A DNA stretch of 64,000 nt from Stutzerimonas stutzeri (GTDB taxonomy: Bacteria > Pseudomonadota > Gammaproteobacteria > Pseudomonadales > Pseudomonadaceae): assembly GCF_024448895.1 (NCBI RefSeq), contig NZ_JAMOIC010000006.1, positions 1 to 64,000 of the forward strand, given 5' to 3'. How positions within the stretch are numbered: the stretch's first letter is position 1; every line of letters starts with the position of its first letter. Positions 28,458 to 37,518 of this stretch are shown in pieces. The notes under the pieces were generated by a model that made no database searches, was not told where the DNA came from, and saw nothing but the letters and a program-made list of their open reading frames with translations. The translations under genes and the position numbers were made by a program.

Positions 28458-29024
28458 CTAGGTCCCGGGCTGCTCGGCGCCGATGAGCCTAATCAGGCTG
28501 GCGCGGGTTTCATCAAGCAGGCGATCGGACAACTCGGGATCAACTACGCTGCGCGACAGCAGCAATGCGCCAACCATGGCACTGAGGACCAGCGCTGTAT
28601 CCTTGCTGCCATCCATGTGATCGCTTATCTGAGCAAGCCGTTGACTCACCGCCTCGTCGGTAACTGGACTGGCCTGCCCGCGTCGGCCCAACTCAGCCGA
28701 GATGGTCGGGAATACGCACCCCTTAGCAGGCTCGGCTCGATGGGTCTTGGACAGATAGCGGCGGATGAAGGTCTCCAAAGGCTGGTCGCCGCCCAGGCGG
28801 GTGGGCGTGACCGCATCGAGCTCGGTTGCGCAATAACGCAGCGCCTCGTCAACCAGCTCGTCCTTCGATTTGAAATGGGCATAAAATCCACCATGTGTGA
28901 GGTTCAACGCCTTCATCAGTGTCGGCACACTGGTCGCGCTCACACCATCGCGACGAAAGCGGCGCGCGGCCTCTTCGACGATGCGCTGGCGAGTTTGAGC
29001 CTTGTGGTCTTCGGAATACCGCAT
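28458..29024 (-). CDS. TetR-family repressor
   Basis: 188 residues. The N-terminal helix-turn-helix is QRIVEEAARRFRRDGVSATSVPTLMKALNLTHGGFYAHFKSKDELVDEAL, very close to the TetR consensus. CVFPTISAELGRRGQ is typical of the subgroup with a TetR_C_13-like ligand domain. A matching operator lies both in its own promoter (29045) and before the thioesterase (28072), so it probably represses itself and the thioesterase-ketosynthase unit. Confidence 0.88.
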   Translation of the reverse strand: MRYSEDHKAQTRQRIVEEAARRFRRDGVSATSVPTLMKALNLTHGGFYAHFKSKDELVDEALRYCATELDAVTPTRLGGDQPLETFIRRYLSKTHRAEPAKGCVFPTISAELGRRGQASPVTDEAVSQRLAQISDHMDGSKDTALVLSAMVGALLLSRSVVDPELSDRLLDETRASLIRLIGAEQPGT

Positions 29025-29044
29025 GGTCGGCCTCGATAGTTCAT

Positions 29045-29058
29045 ATGCTGGGCGTCAT
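29045..29058. promoter_or_regulatory. Probable TetR operator, autoregulatory
   Basis: ATGCTGGGCGTCAT, 21 bp before the tetR ATG. Its reverse complement ATGACGCCCAGCAT matches the site at 28072 except at two positions. Confidence 0.6.
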
Positions 29059-29248
29059 GCTACGCCTCTGGACCGATTCGGCAAGGCGCGGCCAGGCGCC
29101 GCCGGAAGCCACGCGTCGACTGGGTTCAGAAGCAATGCGTTGCACGCGACAAGATGCGCCGGTTACCGGCCTGGGGTCGCATCCCTTTGCTCAAACTGGC
29201 GGGCAACATGCTTTACAGACGAAGCTATTTGCCATTAGCGGAACCCAT

Positions 29249-29608
29249 ATGACCCGAGGCAGGACGCTACCTCGACGTATCGCCGTTACCCTCTTCACCT
29301 TGTCGACGCTATGTGCCGCACTGCTGCTAGGTGTTAGCTATTGGGCGAAACCAACGGTCATCGTTCGAAACCATTCGAGCCTCACCGTGCAGGTTGAAGC
29401 TCTATGGAGCGCCAGTCGTAAGCAGCCTCCTGCCATCGCTCCAGGCGCAAAGCGAACGTTCAAAGTAGCGGGCGAGTCGTCGATAGCGCTTGTGGTGACT
29501 TATCCCGACGGAAGACAACTGACCAGTGCGCCAATGTACTTCACTACAGCCATGACGGTGACAGCTGTCGTCAACGATAACCACGTGGATGTAACCACGG
29601 AGCTTTGA
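29249..29608 (+). CDS. Small membrane-anchored or exported protein
   Basis: 119 residues from the ATG at 29249. One N-terminal hydrophobic segment (AVTLFTLSTLCAALLLGVSYWA) precedes a ~90-residue beta-rich domain (TVIVRNHSSLTVQVEALW, then ITVTYPDGRQ-like strands). It is probably a periplasmic domain tethered to the inner membrane. Function unknown. It lies alone between TetR and the convergent histidine kinase. Confidence 0.6.
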   Translation: MTRGRTLPRRIAVTLFTLSTLCAALLLGVSYWAKPTVIVRNHSSLTVQVEALWSASRKQPPAIAPGAKRTFKVAGESSIALVVTYPDGRQLTSAPMYFTTAMTVTAVVNDNHVDVTTEL

Positions 29609-29646
29609 TAAATGTCAGTGCAATCCGCGCGGGTGAGTCTCATACG

Positions 29647-31872
29647 TTACGATCTAACTGAAGCCTGCCCCGCGACCAGTTGCTCGCTCAACGATCTCGT
29701 GAGCTCTGCAACATCAAACGGCTTGGACAGTACCCTGAAGCCATGTTCTGACACTGCCCGCTCCGTATATCCGGTCGCGAGCACAATCGGCAGGTCAGGA
29801 TGGCGCGCACGAACAGCCTGCGCAAGAGCGACTCCATCCATGCCTCCGGGCATCACGATGTCCGATAGCATCAGGTCAATCGCTGGCATCATGTCCGACT
29901 CAAGTCGTTCCAGAGCAGAGTCGGCATCGATGGCTATATCAACCGAATAGCCGATCTGCTCTAACATCGACGCGATCACATCACGAACCTCCGGATCGTC
30001 ATCTACTACCAGCACTCTCGCGCTAGAAGACGTCACCTCCGGATGAGATTCGAGCCAGAGCGCCTCAGGTTCACCTTCATTGGTAGCGGGTAGAAATATT
30101 GAAACGGCGGTCCCAGAGCCAACAGCGCTAGTTATCGAAACGGTACCGCCAGACTGTTGCGCAAATCCGTAGACCTGAGCGAGCCCAAGCCCGGTCCCCG
30201 CTCCGACCGCCTTTGTGGTGAAGAAGGGCTCGAACGCTTTTGCCTTAATGTCCTCGTCCATGCCTGTGCCCGTATCGGATACCTTCAGTTCAAAGTAGGG
30301 CCGTGGTTTCTGTTCCTGTCGGACCGTTTCAGCGGGCTGTACCGCGCTCAGACCCACCGTGAGCTTGCCCCCATCAGGCATAGCGTCACTGGCGTTGACA
30401 GCAAGGTTGAGAATCGCCAGCTCGCATTGAAGCGGATCCAGGACTACGGGCCAGCGACCCTCAGGCAGTTCAATGATGAGCTGAACCCGGCCGGGTAACG
30501 CCCCGGTGAGCAATTCTTTCATTCCAAGTATCAGGTCGCGCAGATCGGTGAGCCTGGCCTCGCTGTTACGGTTTCTGCTAAACGTCATCAACTGTCGGGT
30601 AAGACGCGTTCCTCGGTTCACTGATCGCAGACAGGCATCAAGCGCGCGCTGGGCACGTGGGTTCGGCGATAGCATCGCGGCAAGCTCGAGCCCAACCGTC
30701 ATGCTCTGCAATAGATTGTTGAAGTCATGCGCAATGCCCCCAGTAAGCCTACCGAGGGCCTCGAGTTTCTGCCCTTGCAGAAGCGCGTGATGGGATCGCT
30801 CGGCCTGAGCGACCGCTTCGGCGACTCGCTCAGACAACTCCTGTTTCGCACAGAATATCTTTTCGCTGGCTGCGGCCAGTGCACTTGCCGTGCGATCCGT
30901 CTCGTCGATACCGGTAGGTGACGCCTTCACTATGTCCCCATTGGCCATGGCCTCTGCGGCTAAATCGAGGCGCTTGAGGGGGCGTGTGATGGTTCGTCCG
31001 ACTAATACCGCGAGCGTTAATGCAATCGCCAAGGTCAGCATTATTCCTCCAACCATGATCGCGAGTGGCTTTGCAGCCTCTACGAGGAGATCACGCTGGG
31101 GGATGGCTATCAGCACCGTCCACTGGGATTTCTTGGCACGGCTAAAGAACGTCAGAACAGGGTGACCATCTCGAGTGATTGATTCGGTAATACCGTCTGC
31201 ATCGGGGTGCGCCTGAAGTTTATCGACAATGCTGCCGGTGGCTCGCTGACCCACGTGCGCGGCCGGGTCTCGGGTCCGGACAACAATGGTTTGCCGCTGA
31301 TCGAGTATTACGCCAAGCCAATCTTCCGGCAGGTCATGCTCCTTGAGAATTTCACCAAGACGCTCTGCTGGAAACTCCATGGACACGTAATACACCACCC
31401 GTCCATCACGATAGACTGGCCGATGAATAGCAAATGCGTAGCCGCCGTCGTGGCTGTCAATGAACAATGGACTAATGTCCAGACCCTCACTTCCAAGCAC
31501 GCTCGGCAAACTCGGGGGCATGGGAATAGGCCCCTCGTTTGGTCGGTGGGTGTTTAACAGCGGAACGCCGTCAGGGTCGAATACGATCACTCCAGCGTCG
31601 AACGGCTGAAGAATCTCCTGAGCGTCCTGATAGAACGTCTTTAGGTCCCCACGTACCAGACTAGGTCTGACGGCCACCGTGGAGACGATGGCTTCGTACC
31701 GGCGCAAGTCGCTGTCGACAGCAAGCGCCACAGCACGGGTCGTCTCCTGCATGCTCCTGGAAATTCGCGCCCACTGAGCGTCGTACACTGTATAGGTGGC
31801 GACAAGCCCAAACACCAAAGTGGGGGCGAGTACGGCAAAGACTAACCAGATCAGGCGAGAACGGATCGACAC
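29647..31872 (-). CDS. Hybrid sensor histidine kinase (Cache-HAMP-HisKA-HATPase-REC)
   Basis: 741 residues. Membrane segment at about 7-30, a periplasmic Cache-type sensor to about 265, a second segment at about 268-292, HAMP (GRTITRPLKRLDLAAEAMANGD), then LGRLTGGIAHDFNNLLQS with the phosphorylated His382. The ATPase N-box and G-boxes are LAVNASDAMPDGGK, DTGTGMDEDIKAKAFEPFFTTK and GTGLGLAQVYGF. A C-terminal receiver domain has VVDDDPEVRD and the phospho-acceptor Asp in LMLSDIVMPGGMDG. No response regulator is adjacent, so its partner is elsewhere. The Cache domain suggests an extracellular small-molecule signal. Confidence 0.9.
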   Translation of the reverse strand: MSIRSRLIWLVFAVLAPTLVFGLVATYTVYDAQWARISRSMQETTRAVALAVDSDLRRYEAIVSTVAVRPSLVRGDLKTFYQDAQEILQPFDAGVIVFDPDGVPLLNTHRPNEGPIPMPPSLPSVLGSEGLDISPLFIDSHDGGYAFAIHRPVYRDGRVVYYVSMEFPAERLGEILKEHDLPEDWLGVILDQRQTIVVRTRDPAAHVGQRATGSIVDKLQAHPDADGITESITRDGHPVLTFFSRAKKSQWTVLIAIPQRDLLVEAAKPLAIMVGGIMLTLAIALTLAVLVGRTITRPLKRLDLAAEAMANGDIVKASPTGIDETDRTASALAAASEKIFCAKQELSERVAEAVAQAERSHHALLQGQKLEALGRLTGGIAHDFNNLLQSMTVGLELAAMLSPNPRAQRALDACLRSVNRGTRLTRQLMTFSRNRNSEARLTDLRDLILGMKELLTGALPGRVQLIIELPEGRWPVVLDPLQCELAILNLAVNASDAMPDGGKLTVGLSAVQPAETVRQEQKPRPYFELKVSDTGTGMDEDIKAKAFEPFFTTKAVGAGTGLGLAQVYGFAQQSGGTVSITSAVGSGTAVSIFLPATNEGEPEALWLESHPEVTSSSARVLVVDDDPEVRDVIASMLEQIGYSVDIAIDADSALERLESDMMPAIDLMLSDIVMPGGMDGVALAQAVRARHPDLPIVLATGYTERAVSEHGFRVLSKPFDVAELTRSLSEQLVAGQASVRS

Positions 31873-32157
31873 AAAAAGGCTCTAGCTGTGGTACCGAAAC
31901 GGTCGGGCTGGCTTTTCGATCGCCTAACCTTCGTCAGGAGGTGAGCTTCGGTCATAACACTGCCAATTACTAGACTGATAGTGTTCAAGGCAACGCAGCC
32001 AACGGTTCTTTTCATTCGCACCGATAGCTGCACCAGCACGATGATCGCCATTATGAACGAGGTGGCAAACAGCGGAATTGATCAGCTTGCCAAGGACGGT
32101 ACGGGCCAGTGAGCGCATGCGTCAGCTGACCCGATGAGTCCTCGCATTTTGGGAGCC

Positions 32158-32472
32158 TTAGAAAGAAGGATCACCTGCGGCAAATGCCACTCCCTCTACG
32201 TGATAGACCTGCGGATCTTCCGAGAAGTATTTCTGCAGGCCCATCATGAACACCCGATGGTCTTCACTCGCTTCAAACCCCGGCGTGTGATCCTCTAGCG
32301 ACTCCCACCGCACTATCAAGTTGAACAGCTGGGGCGTTTCGATACCTCGCGCGAGCAAGTGACCGCCGTACCCCTTTGCACGGCTAAGCAAAGGCGCAAC
32401 TTCCGCGAATGCCTGTTTGAACCGATCAATGTGTTCCTCGTGAACAGGTAGCAAAGCAATTTCATAGATCAT
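32158..32472 (-). CDS. Antibiotic-biosynthesis-monooxygenase (ABM) domain protein
   Basis: 104 residues with the ferredoxin-like ABM pattern: IYEIALLPVHEEHIDRFKQAF at the start, and LFNLIVRWESLEDHTPGFEASEDHRVFM. Such small dimeric proteins are monooxygenases, isomerases or haem-degrading enzymes. It lies 30 bp behind the oxidoreductase gene in the ArsR-controlled operon, which hints at a quinone or electrophile detoxification role. Confidence 0.75.
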   Translation of the reverse strand: MIYEIALLPVHEEHIDRFKQAFAEVAPLLSRAKGYGGHLLARGIETPQLFNLIVRWESLEDHTPGFEASEDHRVFMMGLQKYFSEDPQVYHVEGVAFAAGDPSF

Positions 32473-32502
32473 GGCGCACCTTCATAAAATTGAATTACGC
32501 AG

Positions 32503-33492
32503 TTAAAGATCTGCACTGATCACGTGAGCCTGCGGATCGACTGCGATTGCGATTTTTCCCCGAAGACCATTATTTGGGCGCTCCAGCAGTGCATGGGCCA
32601 AAGGGATGTCTGCAAGCGAGTACACCGCGCCAAGATGTGGTCGCAGCTGACCTCGCGCAATCAACGCGCTCAGTTCATCCAGCTTGCCGCGGTTCTGCCT
32701 TGTGAAAACAAAGTGATAACTAGCGTTCTTACCCCAGGCTTGGATTACGTTTTGTGGCTGTGCAATGTCCACAATAGAGACCATGCGGCCCAGCTGGGCG
32801 AGCACATCCGGGCTACGCGACAGTGTGTCGCCACCGATGGTGTCAAACACCACATCAACCCCGTTGCCACCGGTTTCACGCAGCACAGCATCGCCGTAAT
32901 CTTCCTTCTCGTAGTCGATGACCACGTCGGCACCAAGACCTCGCACAAACTCTCCGTTGGCTTCGCGTACGGTAGTGAACACCTTGGCGCCAATGGCTTT
33001 TGCTAACTGAATCGCCACATGACCGACGCCTCCCGCGCCGCCGTGTATCAGGATGCTCTCCCCCACTCTGAGCGCCGCGCGTACGACAAGCGCTTCCCAC
33101 GCCGTACCACCAACCAGGGTCAGGCTAGCTGCCTCCAAGTGACTCAGCGTCGGAGGCTTCCTCCCAATGATGGATTCAGCAGCAACGTGGTACTCGGCAT
33201 AACTGCCGGGTCCGTCAAAGATTTGCGGGGTGTACCAGACTTCGTCTCCTGGCACGAAGCCCGTCACGCCCGGGCCGACGGCTTCGACAACACCCGATAT
33301 GTCGTGCCCGGTAATGGTGGGCAGTGGCACCAGGTCGGAATAATCACCACGCCTGACCTGGAAATCCAACGGATTGATGGAGGTTGCGTGGACCCGTACC
33401 AGAACTTGTCCAGCTTGCGGTACGGGCTTGGGCACCTCGCGCAGCTCGAATGATTCAGGGCCGCCAAATGAGTTCAATATCATCGCTTTCAT
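32503..33492 (-). CDS. MDR-family NADPH:quinone oxidoreductase-like protein
   Basis: 329 residues. The N-terminal GroES-like part has [22 protein letters not shown] and [12 protein letters not shown]. The Rossmann nucleotide site is [20 protein letters not shown]. It lacks the structural and catalytic zinc cysteines of true alcohol dehydrogenases, so it belongs with the quinone oxidoreductases/zeta-crystallins. It reduces quinones or enals with NADPH. An operator of the ArsR type lies at 33520-33539, just upstream of its ATG. Confidence 0.85.
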   Translation of the reverse strand: MKAMILNSFGGPESFELREVPKPVPQAGQVLVRVHATSINPLDFQVRRGDYSDLVPLPTITGHDISGVVEAVGPGVTGFVPGDEVWYTPQIFDGPGSYAEYHVAAESIIGRKPPTLSHLEAASLTLVGGTAWEALVVRAALRVGESILIHGGAGGVGHVAIQLAKAIGAKVFTTVREANGEFVRGLGADVVIDYEKEDYGDAVLRETGGNGVDVVFDTIGGDTLSRSPDVLAQLGRMVSIVDIAQPQNVIQAWGKNASYHFVFTRQNRGKLDELSALIARGQLRPHLGAVYSLADIPLAHALLERPNNGLRGKIAIAVDPQAHVISADL

Positions 33493-33519
33493 TGCTGCTC
33501 CTCACTTCGTTATAAAGGT

Positions 33520-33539
33520 ATTTCGGGAATTTTCGATAT
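33520..33539. promoter_or_regulatory. ArsR-type operator 1
   Basis: ATTTCGG-N6-TCGATAT, with the same 7-6-7 layout as the perfect site at 33609, 28 bp before the oxidoreductase ATG. Confidence 0.65.
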
Positions 33540-33608
33540 ATCGCTGCGGATCTTTGCGCCTGTGATGGGGCCTCATGGCATCGTACGGCTGCTCTTCTAG
33601 AAAAAGGG

Positions 33609-33628
33609 ATATCGGGATTTTCCGATAT
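33609..33628. promoter_or_regulatory. ArsR-type operator 2 (perfect palindrome)
   Basis: ATATCGG-GATTTT-CCGATAT, a perfect inverted repeat between the ArsR gene and the oxidoreductase gene. Confidence 0.75.
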
Positions 33629-33643
33629 ATTCGGTTAAATGGT

Positions 33644-33946
33644 TTAGAGCTCTTTGTCTATCAGCGCGGCAAGAGCCCGTATGGTTTCTTCGTTGCGCTT
33701 GTAGTAGGTCCACTGCCCGATTCGCCTGACTTCGACCAGCCCAGCACGTTGCAGCGTCGCTAGGTAATCAGACACCGTCGACTGTGACAGTCCGACGCCT
33801 TCTTGAATGCTGCTCACGCAGACGCCCACTGTATTGACGTCCCCTTCATCCTGTGGAGGGAAGCTCTTCTCCGGATCCTTCAGACCTTTGAGGATTTGAA
33901 GGCGAGTCCGATTCGAGAGGGCTTTGAAAACTTCGAGTAATTCCAT
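33644..33946 (-). CDS. ArsR/SmtB-family winged-helix repressor
   Basis: 100 residues: LLEVFKALSNRTRLQILKGLKDPEKSF, a CVSSIQEGVGLSQSTVSDYLATLQRAGLVEVRR recognition helix and wing, then GQWTYYKRNE. One cysteine (VGVCVSS) sits just before the recognition helix region, so redox, electrophile or metal sensing is possible. It is the first gene of the operon with the oxidoreductase and ABM gene, and three operators of one design surround it. Confidence 0.88.
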   Translation of the reverse strand: MELLEVFKALSNRTRLQILKGLKDPEKSFPPQDEGDVNTVGVCVSSIQEGVGLSQSTVSDYLATLQRAGLVEVRRIGQWTYYKRNEETIRALAALIDKEL

Positions 33947-33956
33947 GAGCTGGATA

Positions 33957-33976
33957 ATATCGGCGTTTCCCGATTT
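33957..33976. promoter_or_regulatory. ArsR-type operator 3
   Basis: ATATCGG-CGTTTC-CCGATTT, 11 bp before the arsR-type ATG. It differs from the perfect palindrome by one arm base and fits autoregulation. Confidence 0.7.
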
Positions 33977-34024
33977 GTCAATAAGCTAATCAACCCTGTC
34001 GTTTCAGGCATGGCCGGGCCCAGT

Positions 34025-34232
34025 TTAATCGCTGCCAAACTCTGCCAGTAATTTACTCAGTGGCGTGCGGCTGAAACCATCCGCGACGTCACGATCAGCG
34101 ACAGTCGCTTGCTGGACGGTTTCAGCGCCGTGCGCTTCCCCCAGCAACGGCTGTGGGCTGGAGGGAGGAACGGCAAAAAGCAGACGAGGCCAGGGTGGCC
34201 AGGATGACACTTGATAGCAGCTTTTTCAGGAT
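34025..34232 (-). pseudogene. Decayed gene for a small secreted protein
   Basis: Reading from 34232, a good signal peptide appears (LKKLLSSVILATLASSAF) but with ATC in place of ATG and the frame soon ending. A second frame carries a plausible mature part, HGAETVQQATVADRDVADGFSRTPLSKLLAEF, to a stop at 34025. The repeated VADR/ADGF...RTPLS style resembles small periplasmic pseudomonad proteins. One frameshift plus the lost start make it a likely pseudogene, though a CTG start at 34229 cannot be excluded. Confidence 0.45.
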
Positions 34233-34375
34233 GTTGTCCTCGGTGGTGGGTGCAGTGCGTATGCTACGCACGAGCCCCACGTGGACAAACGCGAGTGTGT
34301 CAATAGTGCTAATCGACGGTGCTAATACCGATTCGCTGTCGTTTGATCAACACCCCATAAAGTAGGGGAAGAACC

Positions 34376-34404
34376 TAGGACCGCAACGGCGCCTTGCGGT
34401 CCTA
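34376..34404. other. Perfect 11-bp hairpin without T run
   Basis: TAGGACCGCAA, a 7-nt loop and TTGCGGTCCTA. There is no U tract, so it is not a classical terminator. It lies in the 33947-34949 gap, which otherwise holds the pseudogene above and a possible 31-residue peptide. Confidence 0.5.
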
Positions 34405-34456
34405 CGCGAGGGTAACGGGTCGTCTGGATGATGCCGTTCCGCCTGGGTTAGAGCAA

Positions 34457-34552
34457 TTAGCTTTTGCTGGCAGCGGCTGCTGCCCCTCTCTGTATGACCA
34501 AACAAACTCAGCAATCAGAACCAAGCAAAGCACCGAAAATATCCATTCCATT
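34457..34552 (-). CDS. Possible 31-residue membrane peptide
   Basis: From the ATG at 34552: MEWIFSVLCLVLIAEFVLV followed by IQRGAAAAASKS. It has one strongly hydrophobic helix and a short polar tail. A GAGAG stretch upstream could serve as a weak ribosome site. It is too short to assign; reported only because it has the shape of small single-span membrane proteins. Confidence 0.25.
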
Positions 34553-34949
34553 AAACAACTCTCTATAAAAACAAACAGCGCTCTATGGTGCGCTTCGCAT
34601 GTCCGAAGCCGACGAGCCTAGGGTGGGTCTAGCCTCTAGCATCGACGCGGCATCATGGGTCGTTGATTACCAGGGTTTCGGATCACAAAGGAAAATCTTT
34701 AATCGTCTCGCCAGCTGCAAGGAGATCCGTCTTCTCCACGGATGCCGTCGCGCTCGATAACGCAGCTAGGGGCTTAACAAGCCGAGTTGTAATGATCGAC
34801 CCGCGAACGGCAGCGGCATCCAGATGGACGCACTGAAGGTCCGATCAGAGGCATGAAGCGCAGCGTGACGCTTCGCGGGATATCGGCTTGCCGCAGCCTT
34901 GGATTGCCTTCTACAGTGGTTACTTACCTTTGCGCAGAAGCCTGCTCCC

Positions 34950-35948
34950 ATGCTCACCGACGCCCTCGCCCGCTTCCCTCGCCTTGATTTGGTTCCCGCC
35001 GCTACGCCCCTCGAACATCTACCTCGCCTGTCACGTCACCTGGGTCGGAATATCTGGATCAAGCGCGACGACCTTACCCCGCTAGCCCTCGGTGGCAACA
35101 AGGCGCGCAAGCTCGAATATCTTGGCGCCGATGCCCTGGCCCAGGGGGCCGAGGTGCTGGTCACCGCCGGCGCGATCCAGTCCAATCATGTACGTCAGAC
35201 CGCGGCGGTGGCGGCTAGGCTCGGCCTCGGCTGCCTCGCGCTGCTGGAAAACCCATTGGAAACTGCCGAGGGCAATTACCTGAGTAATGGGAATCGCTTG
35301 CTGCTAGACCTGTTCGGATGCGACATCGAAACGGTCGCCAACCTGGATAACGCAGATGAGTTGCTAGGGGCCGCTGCAGACCGTCTCAGTGGCGCCGGTC
35401 GTAAACCCTACGTAGTGCCCATCGGCGGCTCCAATGCGCTCGGCGCCCTGGGTTATGTGCGCGCCGGCCTGGAGCTGGCCGAGCAGATGCAAGGCACTGG
35501 CGAGGACTTTGATGCCGTGTTGCTCGCCTCCGGAAGCGCCGGGACCCACAGTGGCCTGGCCCTGGCGCTCGAATATGCACAGCCGGGCATCCGGGCGATC
35601 GGGGTAACCGTATCGCGCCCGGAAGCGGCGCAGCGGCCCAAGGTCGAAGGGTTGCTGGAACGCACCGCCGATCTGCTTGGCGTCGAGGTGCCGACGGGGC
35701 TACAGATCGAACTGTGGGACCAGTATTTTGCCCCTCGCTACGGCGAGCCGAACGCCGGCACACTGGCCGCGATCCGGTTGCTCGCCGAGCAGGAAGGCGT
35801 GCTGCTCGACCCGGTGTACACCGGCAAAGCTTTTGCAGGCTTGCTTGATGGCATTGCCCGAGGTGCCTTTCCTGGCCGGGGTCCGCTGCTGTTGCTTCAC
35901 ACCGGTGGTGCACCGGCGCTATTCGCCTATCATCCATGGGCACTATGA
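34950..35948 (+). CDS. dcyD: D-cysteine desulfhydrase (PLP enzyme)
   Basis: 332 residues from the ATG at 34950. The PLP lysine is Lys51 in [18 protein letters not shown]. Further family blocks are [39 protein letters not shown] and the phosphate-binding [11 protein letters not shown]. It splits D-cysteine to pyruvate, ammonia and sulfide; relatives act on ACC or other D-amino acids. The cystine ABC transporter genes follow on the same strand, the same pairing as dcyD-tcyJLN (yedO-fliY-yecSC) in enterobacteria, which supports the substrate. Confidence 0.88.
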   Translation: MLTDALARFPRLDLVPAATPLEHLPRLSRHLGRNIWIKRDDLTPLALGGNKARKLEYLGADALAQGAEVLVTAGAIQSNHVRQTAAVAARLGLGCLALLENPLETAEGNYLSNGNRLLLDLFGCDIETVANLDNADELLGAAADRLSGAGRKPYVVPIGGSNALGALGYVRAGLELAEQMQGTGEDFDAVLLASGSAGTHSGLALALEYAQPGIRAIGVTVSRPEAAQRPKVEGLLERTADLLGVEVPTGLQIELWDQYFAPRYGEPNAGTLAAIRLLAEQEGVLLDPVYTGKAFAGLLDGIARGAFPGRGPLLLLHTGGAPALFAYHPWAL

Positions 35949-35961
35949 GAGCAAATTCTAT

Positions 35962-36007
35962 ATTCCATAAATACTGGTCATGATAATTACTAATTATTTT
36001 ATGGAAT
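35962..36007 (+). promoter_or_regulatory. Inverted repeat before the cystine transporter genes
   Basis: ATTCCATAAA (35962-35971) and TTTATGGAAT (35998-36007) form a perfect 10-bp inverted repeat separated by 26 AT-rich bases, between dcyD and tcyJ. It may be a CysB-type regulator site controlling the operon; as RNA it could also fold as a stem-loop. Confidence 0.5.
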
Positions 36008-36055
36008 AAACCCACACCCTTAAAGTTAGATGAATTTCCCATCGAGAGGTCAGCC

Positions 36056-36853
36056 ATGCCATTCACCACGCTGCGTCGTCATTTCCTGCTCGGCAGCCTG
36101 AGTCTTCTGCTTGGCTCTAGCCTGTTCGCACCAGTGTTTGCCGCCGATCTGCTCGATGAGGTCAAGGCCAACGGAACCCTCAAGGTTGGACTGGAAGGTA
36201 CTTATCCGCCGTTCAACTACCAGGACGCCAGCGGCCAGTTGACCGGCTTCGAGGTGGACCTCGCCAAGGCACTGGCAGAGGAACTGGGGGTCAAGGCCGC
36301 GTTCCAGCCAACCAAGTGGGACGGCATCCTTGCCGCGCTGGAATCGAGGCGGTTGGATGTCGTGATTAACCAGGTAACGATCTCCGATGAACGCAAACAG
36401 AAGTACGACTTTTCTACCCCCTACACCGTCTCCGGTATCCAGGCGCTGACCCGGAAGGCCGATGCCGACTCGATCAAGAGTCCGGACGACTTGGCCGGCA
36501 AGAAGGTTGGCGTGGGCCTTGGCACCAACTACGAGCAGTGGCTGAAAGAGAACGTGCCACAAGCCGAAATCCGCACCTACGACGACGACCCAACCAAGTT
36601 TCAGGACCTCAACGTCGGCCGCATCGACGTGATCCTGGTGGATCGGCTAGCGGCCTTCGAGATGGTGGAGAAAACCGGCGATCGTCTGGCCGTGGCCGGT
36701 GAGGCCTTCTCCCGCCAGGAGTCCGGTGTTGCCCTGCGTAAGGGCAACCCACAATTGCTTGCTGCTATCGACGCGGCCATAGCCAAGTTGCGCGCGGACG
36801 GCACCCTCAAAGAGCTATCCGAGAAGTGGTTCGGGGCTGACGTCACGCAATGA
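36056..36853 (+). CDS. tcyJ: Periplasmic cystine-binding protein
   Basis: 265 residues. The signal peptide (LLGSLSLLLGSSLFAPVFAA) is followed by the SBP_bac_3 fold: TLKVGLEGTYPPFNYQDASGQLTGFEVDLAKALAEELG, VVINQVTISDERKQKYDFSTPY and GVGLGTNYEQWLKENVP. It matches TcyJ/FliY, which delivers L-cystine (and related diamino-disulfides) to the TcyL/TcyN transporter. The ATG follows GAGAGG and the gene overlaps tcyL by 4 bp. Confidence 0.9.
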   Translation: MPFTTLRRHFLLGSLSLLLGSSLFAPVFAADLLDEVKANGTLKVGLEGTYPPFNYQDASGQLTGFEVDLAKALAEELGVKAAFQPTKWDGILAALESRRLDVVINQVTISDERKQKYDFSTPYTVSGIQALTRKADADSIKSPDDLAGKKVGVGLGTNYEQWLKENVPQAEIRTYDDDPTKFQDLNVGRIDVILVDRLAAFEMVEKTGDRLAVAGEAFSRQESGVALRKGNPQLLAAIDAAIAKLRADGTLKELSEKWFGADVTQ

Positions 36854-37518
36854 TCGATAGCAGCCTGCAACTGGCGCTGGACTCGCTGCCATTTCTGCTC
36901 AAGGGAGCGTGGTGGACCGTCGTGCTGAGCCTGGGCGGGATGTTCTTCGGCCTGCTGCTCGGCTTTGGCCTGGCGTTGCTGCGGCTGTACACCTACTGGC
37001 CGCTGCAGTGGCTGGCGCGGGTCTACGTTTCGTTCTTCCGCGGCACGCCGCTACTCGTTCAGCTGTTCATGATTTATTACGGGCTGCCGCAACTGGGCAT
37101 CCAGCTCGATCCGCTACCGGCTGCGCTGATTGGCTTCTCCTTGAACATGGCGGCCTACACCGCCGAGATCCTGCGCGCCGCCATCGCTTCCATCGACCGT
37201 GGCCAATGGGAAGCGGCCGCCAGTATCGGCATGAGTCGTGCCCAGACCCTGTATCGAGCCGTTCTCCCGCAGGCCGCCCGCACCGCCCTGCCTCCACTGG
37301 GCAACAGCTTCATCTCGTTGGTTAAGGACACTGCCCTTGCAGCCACCATCCAGGTCCCGGAACTGTTCCGCCAGGCGCAGCTGATCACCGCACGCACCTT
37401 CGAGATCTTCACCATGTACCTGGCCGCCGCGCTGATTTATTGGTTGCTGGCCAGCGTGCTGGCGTACTTTCAGGGTCGCCTGGAAGACCGGGTCAACCGA
37501 CACGAGCAGGACGCCTGA
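36850..37518 (+). CDS. tcyL: Cystine ABC transporter permease
   Basis: 222 residues, a HisM-type permease with about five membrane segments. The coupling loop EAAASIGMSRAQTLYRAVLPQAARTALPPLGN is the EAA motif that meets the ATPase. It starts with ATGA overlap on tcyJ and ends overlapping the tcyN start by one base, so the three are translated together. Confidence 0.9.
   Translation: MIDSSLQLALDSLPFLLKGAWWTVVLSLGGMFFGLLLGFGLALLRLYTYWPLQWLARVYVSFFRGTPLLVQLFMIYYGLPQLGIQLDPLPAALIGFSLNMAAYTAEILRAAIASIDRGQWEAAASIGMSRAQTLYRAVLPQAARTALPPLGNSFISLVKDTALAATIQVPELFRQAQLITARTFEIFTMYLAAALIYWLLASVLAYFQGRLEDRVNRHEQDA

Noticed and set aside
31851-32118. Short frames in the gap after the histidine kinase, including a plus-strand MNEVANSSGIDQLAK that vaguely recalls a chemoreceptor helix
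   Set aside because: Too short and without a repeatable pattern; nothing else of a chemoreceptor is nearby.
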